A DNA stretch of 64,000 bases from Candidatus Poribacteria bacterium (GTDB lineage: Bacteria; Poribacteria; WGA-4E; PCPOR2b). Below, in pieces: positions 45,511 through 54,239 of this stretch; position 1 is the stretch's first letter, and the number at the start of each line of letters is the position of its first letter. The stretch spans positions 62,001-126,000 of the forward strand of contig JAJEAL010000093.1 of NCBI GenBank assembly GCA_022822785.1. The letters run 5' to 3'. The translations under genes and the position numbers were made by a program. The notes under the pieces were generated by a model. That model worked only from the letters and a program-made list of their open reading frames with translations. It had not been told where the DNA came from and searched no databases.

Positions 45511-45750
45511 ATGTACGAATCATCTATTGTCCAGCACTTTACCGAAAGAGGACAAAGACAACAGGGTATCGAATATGTCCTTGACGTTTTGGAGATTCGA
45601 TTTCATCCAAGTGAGGCTGAAACCTTAAAGCCGGCTATTGAAACGATTGAGGATTTGCAACATCTCAAGCAGTTATTTCGTTCGGCCGTGCAGGCACCAA
45701 ATCTTGATGAATTCAAACGGACTCTAACTTCAATGACCAACGGGCAATAA
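45511..45750 (+). CDS. Small DUF4351-like protein
   Basis: 79 residues, ATG 45511 with GGAGGA upstream. The text GIEYVLDVLEIRFHPSEAET and IETIEDLQHLKQLFRSAVQAPNL resembles the C-terminal domain (DUF4351-like) of Rpn/PDDEXK transposase-type proteins, but the nuclease part is absent. It is a free-standing version of that domain. It is followed by HyuA 12 bases later and may be cotranscribed. Confidence 0.65.
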   Translation: MYESSIVQHFTERGQRQQGIEYVLDVLEIRFHPSEAETLKPAIETIEDLQHLKQLFRSAVQAPNLDEFKRTLTSMTNGQ

Positions 45751-45762
45751 AAGGAAATACAC

Positions 45763-47862
45763 ATGAATTTCAGGTATCGTCTGGGAGTAGACATCGGGGG
45801 AACGTTCACCGATGCAACCCTGATCAATGAGGAAACCGGTGAAATCCGCGTCGGCAAAGTGCCTTCGACACCCCAAGACCCGTCACACGGTTTTATGGAA
45901 GCAACGTATCGTATACTACGCGAAGCCAACGTGTCGCCGGACGAGGTCGGCTACGTTGTTCACGGCACAACAGTGGCAACCAACTCAATCATTGAAGGGA
46001 AGGTTGCCCGAACAGGCTTCATTACAACCGACGGCTTTCGCGATCTGTTAGAGATTCAGCGGCAGATACGACCATCGCTCTACGATTTGCAATTTGAAAA
46101 GCCTCGTCCCCTTACCCCCCGTTACCTGTGTTTCGGCGTACCTGAGCGATTGGATGCCCAAGGGAATGTGCTCACCCCGCTCGACGAGTCCGCAGTCAGG
46201 AATGCAGCAGAACAACTCCGTCGAGAGGACGTGGAATCGATCGCTGTCTGCTTCCTCCACGCCTACATCAATCCGAGCCACGAGAAACGGACGGGGGAGA
46301 TTCTACGCGAAGCGCTCCCCGACACCGTCATCTCCCTCTCATCAGAGGTCGCACCGGAGTTTAGAGAGTACTTTCGGGCAAGTACGACGGTCATCAACGC
46401 TTCTATCAGACCCGTCGTAGAGCGTTATCTCCAGAGTATTGAAGCGCGGCTGCGCGCGGAAGGGCTAGCGGCGGAGCTGCTTGTGATGCAGAGCAGCGGC
46501 GGCGTTTTCACATTTGAAGCAGCGAGCGAAAAACCGGTCTTCATGGTGGAATCGGGGCCCGCAGCAGGCGTCATTGCCGCGACCTATCTCGGTACGACGT
46601 TAGCATGTCCGGATGTTATCTCCTTCGACATGGGCGGCACAACAGCGAAGGCAGGACTTATCCAGAACGGGACGCCAACGATAACCAAAGACTACGAAGT
46701 AGGGACAGCGGCGCAAACCGGCGTGGGCGCTTCCCGCGGGGCAGGCTATCCCATCCGCACCCCCGTCATCGACCTTGTGGAAATCGGTGCCGGCGGCGGC
46801 TCCATCGCATGGGTGGACTCCGGCGGGGTGCTGCGAGTCGGACCGCAGAGCGCAGGCGCGGATCCAGGTCCGGTGTGCTACGGAACAGGCGGGGCAGAGC
46901 CAACCATCACCGATGCCAATCTGGTGTTGGGACGACTCAACCCCAGCTTCTTCTTGGGCGGTGAGATTGAATTGGACGTTGAGGCGGCCCGCCAAGCGAT
47001 CCAAGAACAGTGCGCTGATCCGTTGAACCTCGATCTCGTAGAAGCCGCTCACGGTATCGTGGAGATTGCCAACGCTGCAATGGTCAATGCCCTACGCCTT
47101 GTCTCTGTTCAACGCGGTTACGATCCCAGAGATTTCGTACTAACCGCGTTTGGCGGCGCGGGCCCAGTACATGCCAACCGCTTGGCGGCAGAGATTGATG
47201 TGCCCACCACGATTATCCCCATGAGCCCCGGCACAACCTCAGCCATGGGCTTATTGGTAACAGACCTCAAGCACGACTACTCCACAACCCTTATCCAACA
47301 TGTCGATCAATTAGATGCGGCGGCGGTGGAGGGAACCTACCGAGAGTTAGAAGCACAAGGCGGTGCAAGTCTGGAACGGGAAGGCGTGCGTCCAGAGGAC
47401 ATCAGTTTCCTCCGACAGGTGGATACGCGCTATGTCGGACAAAGCTACGAACTGACAGTCCCCCTACCGCCAGAGCAGCTAGACGCTTCAAAGATTGACC
47501 GTGTACTTGAACAGTTCCATATCGAGCATGACCGTGCTTACGGCTATAGTGCGCCCACAGAACCGGTCGAGTTCGTAAACTTGCGACTCACCGCAATCGG
47601 CAAAATCGCCAAGCCCCGCCTACGCGAATTGGAGGGAAACAACACAGACATCGCTGCAGCACAGAAAGCGACCCGATCCGTGTATTTTGCCGAGAGCGAC
47701 GGCTACGTTGATTGCCCCATCTATGACCGTTATCTTCTGGGTCCCGGCTGCGTCTTGACAGGGCCGGCAATCGTCGAGGAGATCGATTCCACCACCGTTA
47801 TCCACCCCGGCTACCGGGCACAAGTTGACAGGTTCGGCAACCTGATCCTGACCCGAATTTAA
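45763..47862 (+). CDS. Hydantoinase/oxoprolinase subunit A (HyuA)
   Basis: 699 residues. The ATP-binding actin-like N-terminus reads VDIGGTFTDATLI (about 5-17), then VVHGTTVATNSIIEGK; the hydantoinase domain has SFDMGGTTAK and the metal/nucleotide text GGAGPVHANRLA (about 463-474). These enzymes hydrolyse N-methylhydantoin, 5-oxoproline or acetone-type substrates with ATP. The usual B subunit gene (HyuB) is not next to it, so the active complex must be completed elsewhere or the gene acts alone. Confidence 0.93.
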   Translation: MNFRYRLGVDIGGTFTDATLINEETGEIRVGKVPSTPQDPSHGFMEATYRILREANVSPDEVGYVVHGTTVATNSIIEGKVARTGFITTDGFRDLLEIQRQIRPSLYDLQFEKPRPLTPRYLCFGVPERLDAQGNVLTPLDESAVRNAAEQLRREDVESIAVCFLHAYINPSHEKRTGEILREALPDTVISLSSEVAPEFREYFRASTTVINASIRPVVERYLQSIEARLRAEGLAAELLVMQSSGGVFTFEAASEKPVFMVESGPAAGVIAATYLGTTLACPDVISFDMGGTTAKAGLIQNGTPTITKDYEVGTAAQTGVGASRGAGYPIRTPVIDLVEIGAGGGSIAWVDSGGVLRVGPQSAGADPGPVCYGTGGAEPTITDANLVLGRLNPSFFLGGEIELDVEAARQAIQEQCADPLNLDLVEAAHGIVEIANAAMVNALRLVSVQRGYDPRDFVLTAFGGAGPVHANRLAAEIDVPTTIIPMSPGTTSAMGLLVTDLKHDYSTTLIQHVDQLDAAAVEGTYRELEAQGGASLEREGVRPEDISFLRQVDTRYVGQSYELTVPLPPEQLDASKIDRVLEQFHIEHDRAYGYSAPTEPVEFVNLRLTAIGKIAKPRLRELEGNNTDIAAAQKATRSVYFAESDGYVDCPIYDRYLLGPGCVLTGPAIVEEIDSTTVIHPGYRAQVDRFGNLILTRI

Positions 47863-48510
47863 CCCTGATAGGACTTACGCACTTCAATTCGTAATAGCCC
47901 CCGTTTCTTAATCCCGATTTATCGGGGGACGGGGCTTTAAGCAGCCAACCGCATAAGCCCTGGCGGAATGATTGACTTTTTGTTTGCAACATGATATTCC
48001 GATATGTTAAAATAACAATCACAGATGGCAGAAGCAGCTATCAGCTATGATCCTGACAATCTGTTAATCCCCGATCCCGCGTAGTGATTCCTGTTCTGCC
48101 TAGGCTTGCCTGCCCCGATTCATTGGGGATTTATCGGGGGCACGGACTTCCAATCTATCAGGGAGGATCTTCCGATTCCCGGGATTCTGGTGAAACGGAA
48201 CGGAACCGATGTATCGGGGGAACGGCATAAATCAGGGTTCAGAAACCCAAACCACCTCACTAAAACGCACTAAAACGCACACTCAAGTAAAAAATATGTG
48301 AGGAAATGTGAGAATATGTGACATTTTGTGACATCTGATCCAAATCAAAACCAATGTTCATCAACGATCCATCCCAAAAATAAAAAAATATGCAAAATAT
48401 GTGACACTTTGTGACATTTTGTGACATTAGAATAGAAATATCCCATAGGTTCTCTTATCGGATATCTTTGCCCGCCTTAACTTCCTTACCTTCGCCTCAA
48501 TCCCCTCCAA
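47863..48510. repeat. Repeat-rich gap between HyuA and the HigBA locus
   Basis: No gene is seen. It holds an isolated terminal-repeat sequence AGGACTTACGCA (47870-47881, see the element at 58177), several CCCGAT/TATCGGGG hairpins (47914-47935, 48115-48139, 48215-48225), a tandem CACTAAAACG repeat (48257-48279), and groups of TGTGACA (48316-48336 and 48398-48428, five copies spaced 10-12 bases within groups). The TGTGACA series resembles iterons or operator sites. The region marks the left edge of the defence island. Confidence 0.6.
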
Positions 48511-48517
48511 AAAAGAG

Positions 48518-48567
48518 TTGCAATCTTCATGGTAAATCTGCCATAATATGGCAAGTCTACCATGAAG
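48518..48567 (+). promoter_or_regulatory. Promoter buried in a palindromic operator of the HigBA-like locus
   Basis: TTGCAA (48518-48523) and CATAAT (48542-48547) are 18 bases apart. The -10 box sits in the centre of the imperfect palindrome CTTCATGGTA...TACCATGAAG (48525-48567, 19-base arms with three mismatches). This is how antitoxin-bound operators block toxin-antitoxin promoters. The downstream toxin starts at 48598. Confidence 0.65.
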
Positions 48568-48597
48568 TGAGAGGAAGATATAATTTTGAACGAAGCG

Positions 48598-48786
48598 ATG
48601 AAAGATGTAACTTGGATTGGGGATTCTCGCGAGCAAGTCCGACGTTTTCCTAAAGCGGTAAGACGGACAGTCGGCGAAGCATTACGTTTTGCCCAGCGCG
48701 GTGCGAAACACCCTAAAGCAAAACCGATGCGGGGCATTGGATCCGGTGTGTGGGAAATCGCGCAAAAACTGGAGGCAAAACAATGA
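48598..48786 (+). pseudogene. HigB-like (phage Gp49/RelE fold) toxin with internal deletion
   Basis: 62 residues from ATG 48598. The first 54 residues (KDVTWIGDSREQVRRFP, then ALRFAQRGAKHPKAKPMRGIGSGVWEIA) match the N-terminal half of HigB/Gp49-type toxins. Intact members then have about 50 more residues with the Y/T...AVYTV...LHAFQKK catalytic strands. Here the frame goes directly to QKLEAKQ and stops, so the C-terminal catalytic half is lost in frame. The toxin is probably inactive. Its stop overlaps the antitoxin start (ATGA). Confidence 0.7.
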
Positions 48787-49112
48787 GTGAAGATGTTAAA
48801 GTCGAGCAGAGCTCTGGGAATGTGTTTAAGGATTTAGGATTTTCTGATGCCGAAGCCGAGCGAGCCTTGGTGAAGGCAGATTTAGCGCTTGAAATCCACA
48901 AAATCATTGAAGCGCAAAAACTCACACAGGCAAAAGCAGGGAAAATTCTCGGTGTTGACCCATCTGATATTTCAAGACTGAAGGGTGGTGATTTTAGTCG
49001 CTTTAGCGTGGAGCGATTGTTTACACTGCTCAATCGATTTAACCGTAACATAGAGATTCGGATTACACCAGCGGAAGGTAGAGAGGGACATCAGCGAGTC
49101 GTTGCGGTTTAG
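48783..49112 (+). CDS. HigA-like XRE-family antitoxin
   Basis: 109 residues from ATG 48783. The HTH (about 40-80) reads KLTQAKAGKILGVDPSDISRLKGG, and the C-terminal NRFNRNIEIRI is typical of HigA-type antitoxins of Gp49-like toxins. It should bind the palindromic promoter region upstream. It overlaps the toxin by 4 bases and seems intact though the toxin is truncated. Confidence 0.85.
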   Translation: MSEDVKVEQSSGNVFKDLGFSDAEAERALVKADLALEIHKIIEAQKLTQAKAGKILGVDPSDISRLKGGDFSRFSVERLFTLLNRFNRNIEIRITPAEGREGHQRVVAV

Positions 49113-49557
49113 GGTTGTTTAACGCCTCCGACGTGAATCAGCAGCTCGCAGCCGTCTGTGATGGAATCAGCAAGCTGAACCAGAACCACATCGACCACCT
49201 GACGCTCCACGAATCGTGAAGTGATAAAAGTCGCAAGGTATGGGCACGTCCCCTCGCCTCCTTTGTGGCGAAACTTCAAGAGATGGGGTTTGAAAGGAGA
49301 CATAATGAAGATATTATTGATGAAAGGCGCAAATAAGTTATTGGTAGGCGCTGTTTCCAACTGCGCCGGTATAGAGTGTCCAAGTAATTCTAAAGTTCAC
49401 CATAAAAACTCCTTTGCGGCTAAAGTCCAAACCCCAATAAATCGGAATTAAGCAAAGCATTTTGTGGTATAATTTATAAGTGAAAACAAGCAATTGGCAC
49501 TACCCCTAAATGAGTCCGCAGTAGGGTAAACCATTATGATGAACTGGAGATAATCCA
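49113..49557 (+). other. Gap with gene debris and a promoter-like site
   Basis: No full gene. A stop-free stretch 49120-49218 reads FNASDVNQQLAAVCDGISKL and looks like the end of a lost protein. The text CTTCAAGAGATGGGGTTTGA (about 49274-49293) recurs in similar form at 53036-53056, before another small gene. ATG 49305 opens a 48-codon frame of doubtful reality. TGGTATAAT at 49465-49473 is an extended -10 box that may drive the methylase at 49558. Confidence 0.5.
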
Positions 49558-50952
49558 ATGTTAACTAAGGCGTTTATCGAAGAGCGGAAATTAGCGAGGG
49601 ATTCCCAATTTTTTATGAAGACCCTCGCACCAACAAATAGCGAGGGGGACCTCCGGTTTGTTCTCGAAAAGCTTGGGAGGCTGCCCTCAGATTTTGATAG
49701 GGAACTACTCTTAAATCTGCTAAAACATGCACATCCGAGTATTCGTCTGCTCGCTGTTAAGAATCTCGGGAAATTAAAGGATGTAATGTTGCTTGATGCG
49801 ATTTCTAAATTCGCAAATAGTGAAACAGACACGGCTACTCGTCGTGAAGCAGTCTCGGCGATTGGACGGATGCGGACACCGAAAGCGATTCCACTCCTTA
49901 TCGAATTTCTAAAGGACGCTGATCCAAAAGTTGTCTTACAAGCGATTCGGGGGCTCATCATTTTTAAGATGCGCCCTGAAGCGCAATCTGCGCTCACAGA
50001 GTTGGCGAACCACCCGAATGAGTTGATTCAAGATGTTATCAATCAGGAATTGAGCGCGAAAACTGAATCAAAACCAGAAAAACAACCAGCCCACCCCAAA
50101 AGTTTAGATGCCCTCAAGAATGTCATCGTTCATGCCGATGTGAGAGATGTATTGAGTGCTACACCTGATGAATCTGTCCACCTGACCTTCACCTCGCCGC
50201 CATACTACAACGCCCGTGACTACACGCTCTACGAGAGCTACGCGGCATACCTACAGTTCCTCACCGATATTTTTAGAGAGGTACATCGTGTTACAAAGGA
50301 GGGACGATTTTTTGTCCTCAATACCTCACCCGTTATCGTTCCGCGTATGAGTCGCGCCCACTCCAGCAAACGGTACGCTATTCCTTTTGATATTCACCCA
50401 ATGCTGACGCAGATCGGATGGGAGTTCATCGAGGATATCATCTGGGTGAAGCCGGAACGAACCGCCAAGAACCGGAACGGCGGATTTTTCCAGCATCGTA
50501 AACCGCTCGGATACAAGGCAAACTCTGTCTCAGAATATGTGATGGTCTACCGCAAAAAAACGGATAAGTTGATAGATTGGAATATGCGTCAATACGACGA
50601 TGGGACGGTTGAGGCAAGTTTGATCGAGGGAGACTACGAGAAAACGAATGTGTGGCAGATCCACCCAGCGAGCGACAAGGTTCACCCGGCGATCTTTCCA
50701 ACCGATTTAGCGAGGCGGATTATCCAGTTCTATTCCTTTGAAGGAGATTTAGTGTTTGACCCGTTTGCGGGCGTCGGAACGGTGGGTAACGCAGCCGCCA
50801 TGTTAGGGCGCTATTTTTTCCTTGCCGAACAAGAGGGGCAATACGTCGAGAGGGCGGTGTGGACTATTGACGCGTCGCTGTTTACGAATGTCAGTCCTAA
50901 ATACCTTAACTTGACTGAATTTAGAACCATATTAAATAAGGAGAAAGAGTGA
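49558..50952 (+). CDS. HEAT-repeat/beta-class DNA methyltransferase fusion
   Basis: 464 residues. The first 165 form alpha-helical HEAT-like repeats (RLLAVKNLGKL, RREAVSAIGRM, VLQAIRGL at about 31-residue spacing). A DNA methylase follows, with motif IV TSPPYYNARDY (about 212-222) before motif I DPFAGVGTVG (about 400), the order of the beta class; TSPPY favours N4-cytosine methylation. It overlaps the next gene by one base. The linked endonuclease is CfrBI-like, whose known partner is also an N4-cytosine methylase, so the pairing agrees. The HEAT extension is unusual for a type II methylase. Confidence 0.88.
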   Translation: MLTKAFIEERKLARDSQFFMKTLAPTNSEGDLRFVLEKLGRLPSDFDRELLLNLLKHAHPSIRLLAVKNLGKLKDVMLLDAISKFANSETDTATRREAVSAIGRMRTPKAIPLLIEFLKDADPKVVLQAIRGLIIFKMRPEAQSALTELANHPNELIQDVINQELSAKTESKPEKQPAHPKSLDALKNVIVHADVRDVLSATPDESVHLTFTSPPYYNARDYTLYESYAAYLQFLTDIFREVHRVTKEGRFFVLNTSPVIVPRMSRAHSSKRYAIPFDIHPMLTQIGWEFIEDIIWVKPERTAKNRNGGFFQHRKPLGYKANSVSEYVMVYRKKTDKLIDWNMRQYDDGTVEASLIEGDYEKTNVWQIHPASDKVHPAIFPTDLARRIIQFYSFEGDLVFDPFAGVGTVGNAAAMLGRYFFLAEQEGQYVERAVWTIDASLFTNVSPKYLNLTEFRTILNKEKE

Positions 50953-51953
50953 TGACTATCACCGGCATTGTCGTAAAGAATATTATCCGCAAATTGTTGG
51001 CGGGCGAGGATTATCGCATCGAGGTCGTCGCACTTCTTGACGCCCAATTTTTGCAATATGTCATTGATTTCTTCGGTCGTGTTGTTGATGCAAAGTTGAA
51101 GAATCAGTCTGTGACGATTGATTGGTATAAAGCGGAATTCCTCAATCCAGAACATCCAGAATTTAATCCATCGGATATTGCAATACATTCAGGGTTGAAC
51201 AAGAAAACGATTACGAATATGTATAAATCTGGTGCGAAAGCGGTTGTGCTTGAGGCATCTATGGAACATTACGATGTATTACTCAATGCGATTCAGGAGT
51301 TGACAGAACAGAGTGATGTTGATGTTACATTGACGATAAAATTTCGGGCGGTCAGCGTTGATCTTGATATTAACGAAAGTTTAATCGTTATCAATACGCT
51401 TGCAGTCAAACGCGCCGCATTGCGAGGTGGATTATGGAGCACGGCAGGAAAGCAGGTTGAAAAACCGTTGATGACAACGCTTTGCGCCCTATATCGCGTT
51501 CCATTGAAGTATTTTAATCAATCTGTTCCTTCTGCGTCAACAGGTCAAGTGATCCGTGAAGCGGATTTCTATCTGGAGGGGGACACTGGCTTGAGTCACC
51601 GTTGCGAGGTGAAGTTGATGGGTAAAGGAAATCCGGAAAGCGTGGATGCTCCAATCGCCCGCGGTAGCAAAGTGTTTGTCGCAGATACACTCTCTGATCA
51701 GAATAAAGCGCAACTCAATGAGGCAGGCATCCATTGGGTGGAACTACGAGATGAAAATGGTTACAAGCGGTTTGAACAGGTCTTAACAGCGTTGTCAATT
51801 CCTTGCCAACCGTTTGAAGACGATGTGCAAGGAGCGTTGGATAAAATCTTCCCTGTTATACTTTCGGACGATGTTCAATCTTCAGTCACTCCTGACGTTA
51901 TTCTTCGAGAGCAGAGCGGTGATGATTCACAGCTGCTAGTGGACTTTGACTAA
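50952..51953 (+). CDS. CfrBI-like type II restriction endonuclease
   Basis: 333 residues from ATG 50952. The middle and C-terminus match the CfrBI family: LWSTAGKQVEKPLMTTLCAL (about 161-180), then READFYLEG...HRCEVKLMGKGNPES, with PD-(D/E)XK residues Asp205, Glu219 and Lys221, and VFVADTLSDQNKAQL. CfrBI cuts C^CWWGG; whether this enzyme keeps that specificity is unknown. It starts at the last base of the methylase stop, so the two are made together. It looks intact. Confidence 0.78.
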   Translation: MTITGIVVKNIIRKLLAGEDYRIEVVALLDAQFLQYVIDFFGRVVDAKLKNQSVTIDWYKAEFLNPEHPEFNPSDIAIHSGLNKKTITNMYKSGAKAVVLEASMEHYDVLLNAIQELTEQSDVDVTLTIKFRAVSVDLDINESLIVINTLAVKRAALRGGLWSTAGKQVEKPLMTTLCALYRVPLKYFNQSVPSASTGQVIREADFYLEGDTGLSHRCEVKLMGKGNPESVDAPIARGSKVFVADTLSDQNKAQLNEAGIHWVELRDENGYKRFEQVLTALSIPCQPFEDDVQGALDKIFPVILSDDVQSSVTPDVILREQSGDDSQLLVDFD

Positions 51954-52012
51954 AATAAAGTGGACGGGGACGGTATCGTCCTAAGCAACCGGACGATCGC
52001 CTCCCCATTGTG

Positions 52013-52105
52013 ATGGACAAGGTGACGCCGATTGATACAGAATTGAAACTTCCACCCCTTGATGGTGGAGCGCGGGAGAAAAGAATAAATCATGAAACAC
52101 AATAA
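52013..52105 (+). other. 30-codon frame, possible remnant
   Basis: ATG 52013 opens MDKVTPIDTELKLPPLDGGA and ends HETQ at 52105. The reading is open further upstream (PDDRLPIV), suggesting the tail of a lost protein. No family recognised. It fills the 161-base gap after the endonuclease. Confidence 0.3.
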
Positions 52106-52114
52106 GGAAAAAAA

Positions 52115-52552
52115 ATGAAAAGACTCGTTATCCTTGCATGTTCACAGCGCAAGGTTCAAGACAAGTGCTTAATACCTGCGATAGAACGGTATGATGGTCC
52201 TGCGTATAAGGTTGTGCGGAAGTGGTTGCGCACCATTCCTGATGCCCGGCTCCACCATGATTTCCTCATTTTATCGGCGGAATTCGGGCTGATTTCCGAG
52301 AGCCGGCGTATCCCTTACTATGACCGTCGCATGACTGTCGAGCGGGCTAAAGAATTGCATGAGGAAACCCTCTCTGCTCTCAAGCCGATTTTAAGTTCTG
52401 GCATCTATCGCGCCGTTTTTGTCTGCATGGGCAAGACCTATCGGGGTGCAATTGAAGGCGTTGATGCCTTTTTTCCTGACATACAATACTCTCACGGTAG
52501 GATTGGTATGCAGCTCTCTCAACTCCGCCAATTTTTGTATAAGGCGGAATAA
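52115..52552 (+). CDS. DUF6884-like protein
   Basis: 145 residues, ATG 52115 with AAGGA upstream. It has LVILACSQRK (about 4-13), FLILSAEFGLISESRRIPYYDRRM (about 50-73), and VFVCMGKTYRGAI (about 106-118), which match the DUF6884 pattern (LxSCSxxK ... LSAxYGLI ... YDxxM). This family is related to YaaA-like/deazaguanine-pathway-like folds and is often seen in phage and defence islands, but the reaction is not known. It sits between two methylase sets. Confidence 0.72.
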   Translation: MKRLVILACSQRKVQDKCLIPAIERYDGPAYKVVRKWLRTIPDARLHHDFLILSAEFGLISESRRIPYYDRRMTVERAKELHEETLSALKPILSSGIYRAVFVCMGKTYRGAIEGVDAFFPDIQYSHGRIGMQLSQLRQFLYKAE

Positions 52553-52573
52553 TTACAATAGCGAGGTAAAAAT

Positions 52574-52990
52574 ATGAATTTAAAGCAAAAGATTAGGCGA
52601 GTTACCGGCAAAACTGGTTTGTATTATACCGCTTTCAAGTTGTCTGAGCGTGGTTGGAATGTGTTTCCTCAAAGGAACGGTCTATATAAACCTAACATAT
52701 TGGTCTGTGAGAGCCTAGACGGAAGCCGAAAGATGTGCGTCCAAGTCAGGAGCTTTAAGGATCGAGACCCCGTTCAAATCAGCCAAGGGGGTCTGAAGTG
52801 CAATTATTGGGTTATGGTGCACGCCATCGCGTCTGGAAAACCAGAGGCTTACATTCTGCCTATTGATGAAGTCAAAAAGCATCTGAAGCACAACGCCGGT
52901 GGGAGTGCCGTATGGTTAAATGAGAAGTTTAAGTATTATGAAGACAATCAATTTAAAGAAAAATGGGAACAAATAGGAAAAGGTTGTTAA
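52574..52990 (+). CDS. PD-(D/E)XK-fold protein with altered catalytic residues
   Basis: 138 residues, ATG 52574. The order helix (GLYYTAFKLSERGW), then VFPQRNG, KPNILVCESLDG, and KMCVQVRS follows the alpha-beta-beta-beta core of restriction-endonuclease-like nucleases (ERGW...D-x-L-V...x-V-Q-V-K). The catalytic Asp is Asn41 and the Lys is Arg59, so it should be inactive as a nuclease; a binding or regulator role is possible. The fold call is from pattern and could be wrong. No known family named. Confidence 0.55.
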   Translation: MNLKQKIRRVTGKTGLYYTAFKLSERGWNVFPQRNGLYKPNILVCESLDGSRKMCVQVRSFKDRDPVQISQGGLKCNYWVMVHAIASGKPEAYILPIDEVKKHLKHNAGGSAVWLNEKFKYYEDNQFKEKWEQIGKGC

Positions 52991-53091
52991 TCCCCAAGGT
53001 AGGGCGTACATCCCCACGCCAACCTTGCGACGAACTTTCAAGAGATGGGGATTTGAGATGAACTAAACTACAGAATAGGAGATTTGAAACC

Positions 53092-53379
53092 ATGAGTAAA
53101 ATGCCAAAAATTGTTAAGGATTTGACCGGAGACAATCATTTAATTGACGAGGACATAAAAAGAATGGAGGGGAAAACTGTTAAGCAAGCAATCCGTGGCA
53201 CACGCGAAAGCATCAAAGGAGTACATGAAAGTGAGGTTTTATATATCGAGTTTACGGACGGTGATATTCTTGCCATAGATACAGGTTCAGATTTAATCCA
53301 GATTAAATCAAAGACGAAGCCGGAGGAGGCTCATATAGATTTTATGTTTACATGGGACCCTGAAACGCCTAGTAGTTAG
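53092..53379 (+). CDS. Small hypothetical protein in the defence island
   Basis: 95 residues, ATG 53092 with AGGAG upstream. Charged, with a helix (about 17-40, DEDIKRMEGKTVKQAIRGTRESI) and a beta part (VLYIEFTDGDILAIDTG, about 50-66). No motif recognised. It precedes the second beta-class methylase by 44 bases. The leader just upstream repeats text also found at 49274. Confidence 0.6.
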   Translation: MSKMPKIVKDLTGDNHLIDEDIKRMEGKTVKQAIRGTRESIKGVHESEVLYIEFTDGDILAIDTGSDLIQIKSKTKPEEAHIDFMFTWDPETPSS

Positions 53380-53423
53380 ATGTGATTATTTGTGGAGTGA
53401 TTTTAAAGTGAAAGGAGGCACGT

Positions 53424-54233
53424 ATGACCCAGATAGTAAATACCATTAAAGAAGGAGATTGCATCGAGTTGATGGGTGAAATGCCAGAGGGGTGCGTGGA
53501 TCTTATCATAACGGATCCACCCTTTGCCATTGACTTCAAAGCCGCCCGGCATAATTACAACCGCAACGGTGACCGTGTGCTCGAAGGCTACAACGAGGTT
53601 GAAGCAGATGATTATCTCGCTTTCACGCTCCAGTGGCTTGATGCTGCGACGCGGGTGTTAAAAGAGTCTGGAAGTATGTATATCTTTTCGGGCTGGAACC
53701 ACTTAAAAGATCTCTTAATCGCTATTGATCAATGCAATCTTACGACAGTCAACCACCTGATTTGGAAATATCAGTTCGGTGTCGTTACGAAGCGTAAGTT
53801 CGTTACCTCTCACTATCACTGTCTTTTTGTGTGCAAAAATGACAAAAAGCGCAAATTTTATCCCTATTGCCGATTTAACAAAGATGCTAAGACTGAAAAC
53901 GGGGGCTCCGCACACTATAAAGACAAAGAAGATGTATGGGAAATTAAGAGAGAGTATTGGCAGGGAGCAATCAAAACGCCCACAAAATTGCCTGCGGAAC
54001 TTATCGCTAAAATCCTCGATTATTCCAGCCAAAAAGGGGATGTTGTCTTGGACCCATTTTTAGGCTCTGGACAGGTCGCTGTAGTAAGTAAAATGAAGGG
54101 ACGGGGCTACATAGGCTTTGAGATCGTTCGTGAATATTATGAGTTTGCACGCGAGCGTCTTGAATCAGGAAAATATTTAATTCAAAAAGCGAAAGCGGAG
54201 CCTAGTTGGGATTTATTCGCAACGGACGCGTAA
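53424..54233 (+). CDS. Beta-class DNA methyltransferase (TDPPF)
   Basis: 269 residues, GGAGG ribosome site before ATG 53424. Motif IV TDPPFAIDF (about 30-38) comes before motif I DPFLGSGQVA (about 212-221), the beta order. TDPPF/Y suggests N6-adenine (as in DpnA/HinfI-type enzymes). A long target-recognition insert lies between. It is 6 bases before the next gene, an obvious partner. Confidence 0.9.
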   Translation: MTQIVNTIKEGDCIELMGEMPEGCVDLIITDPPFAIDFKAARHNYNRNGDRVLEGYNEVEADDYLAFTLQWLDAATRVLKESGSMYIFSGWNHLKDLLIAIDQCNLTTVNHLIWKYQFGVVTKRKFVTSHYHCLFVCKNDKKRKFYPYCRFNKDAKTENGGSAHYKDKEDVWEIKREYWQGAIKTPTKLPAELIAKILDYSSQKGDVVLDPFLGSGQVAVVSKMKGRGYIGFEIVREYYEFARERLESGKYLIQKAKAEPSWDLFATDA

Positions 54234-54239
54234 TCTACC

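Noticed and set aside
49109-49360. Minus-strand 83-codon frame
   Set aside because: It covers gene debris with no ribosome site and no family match; the plus-strand reading of the same stretch is equally poor.
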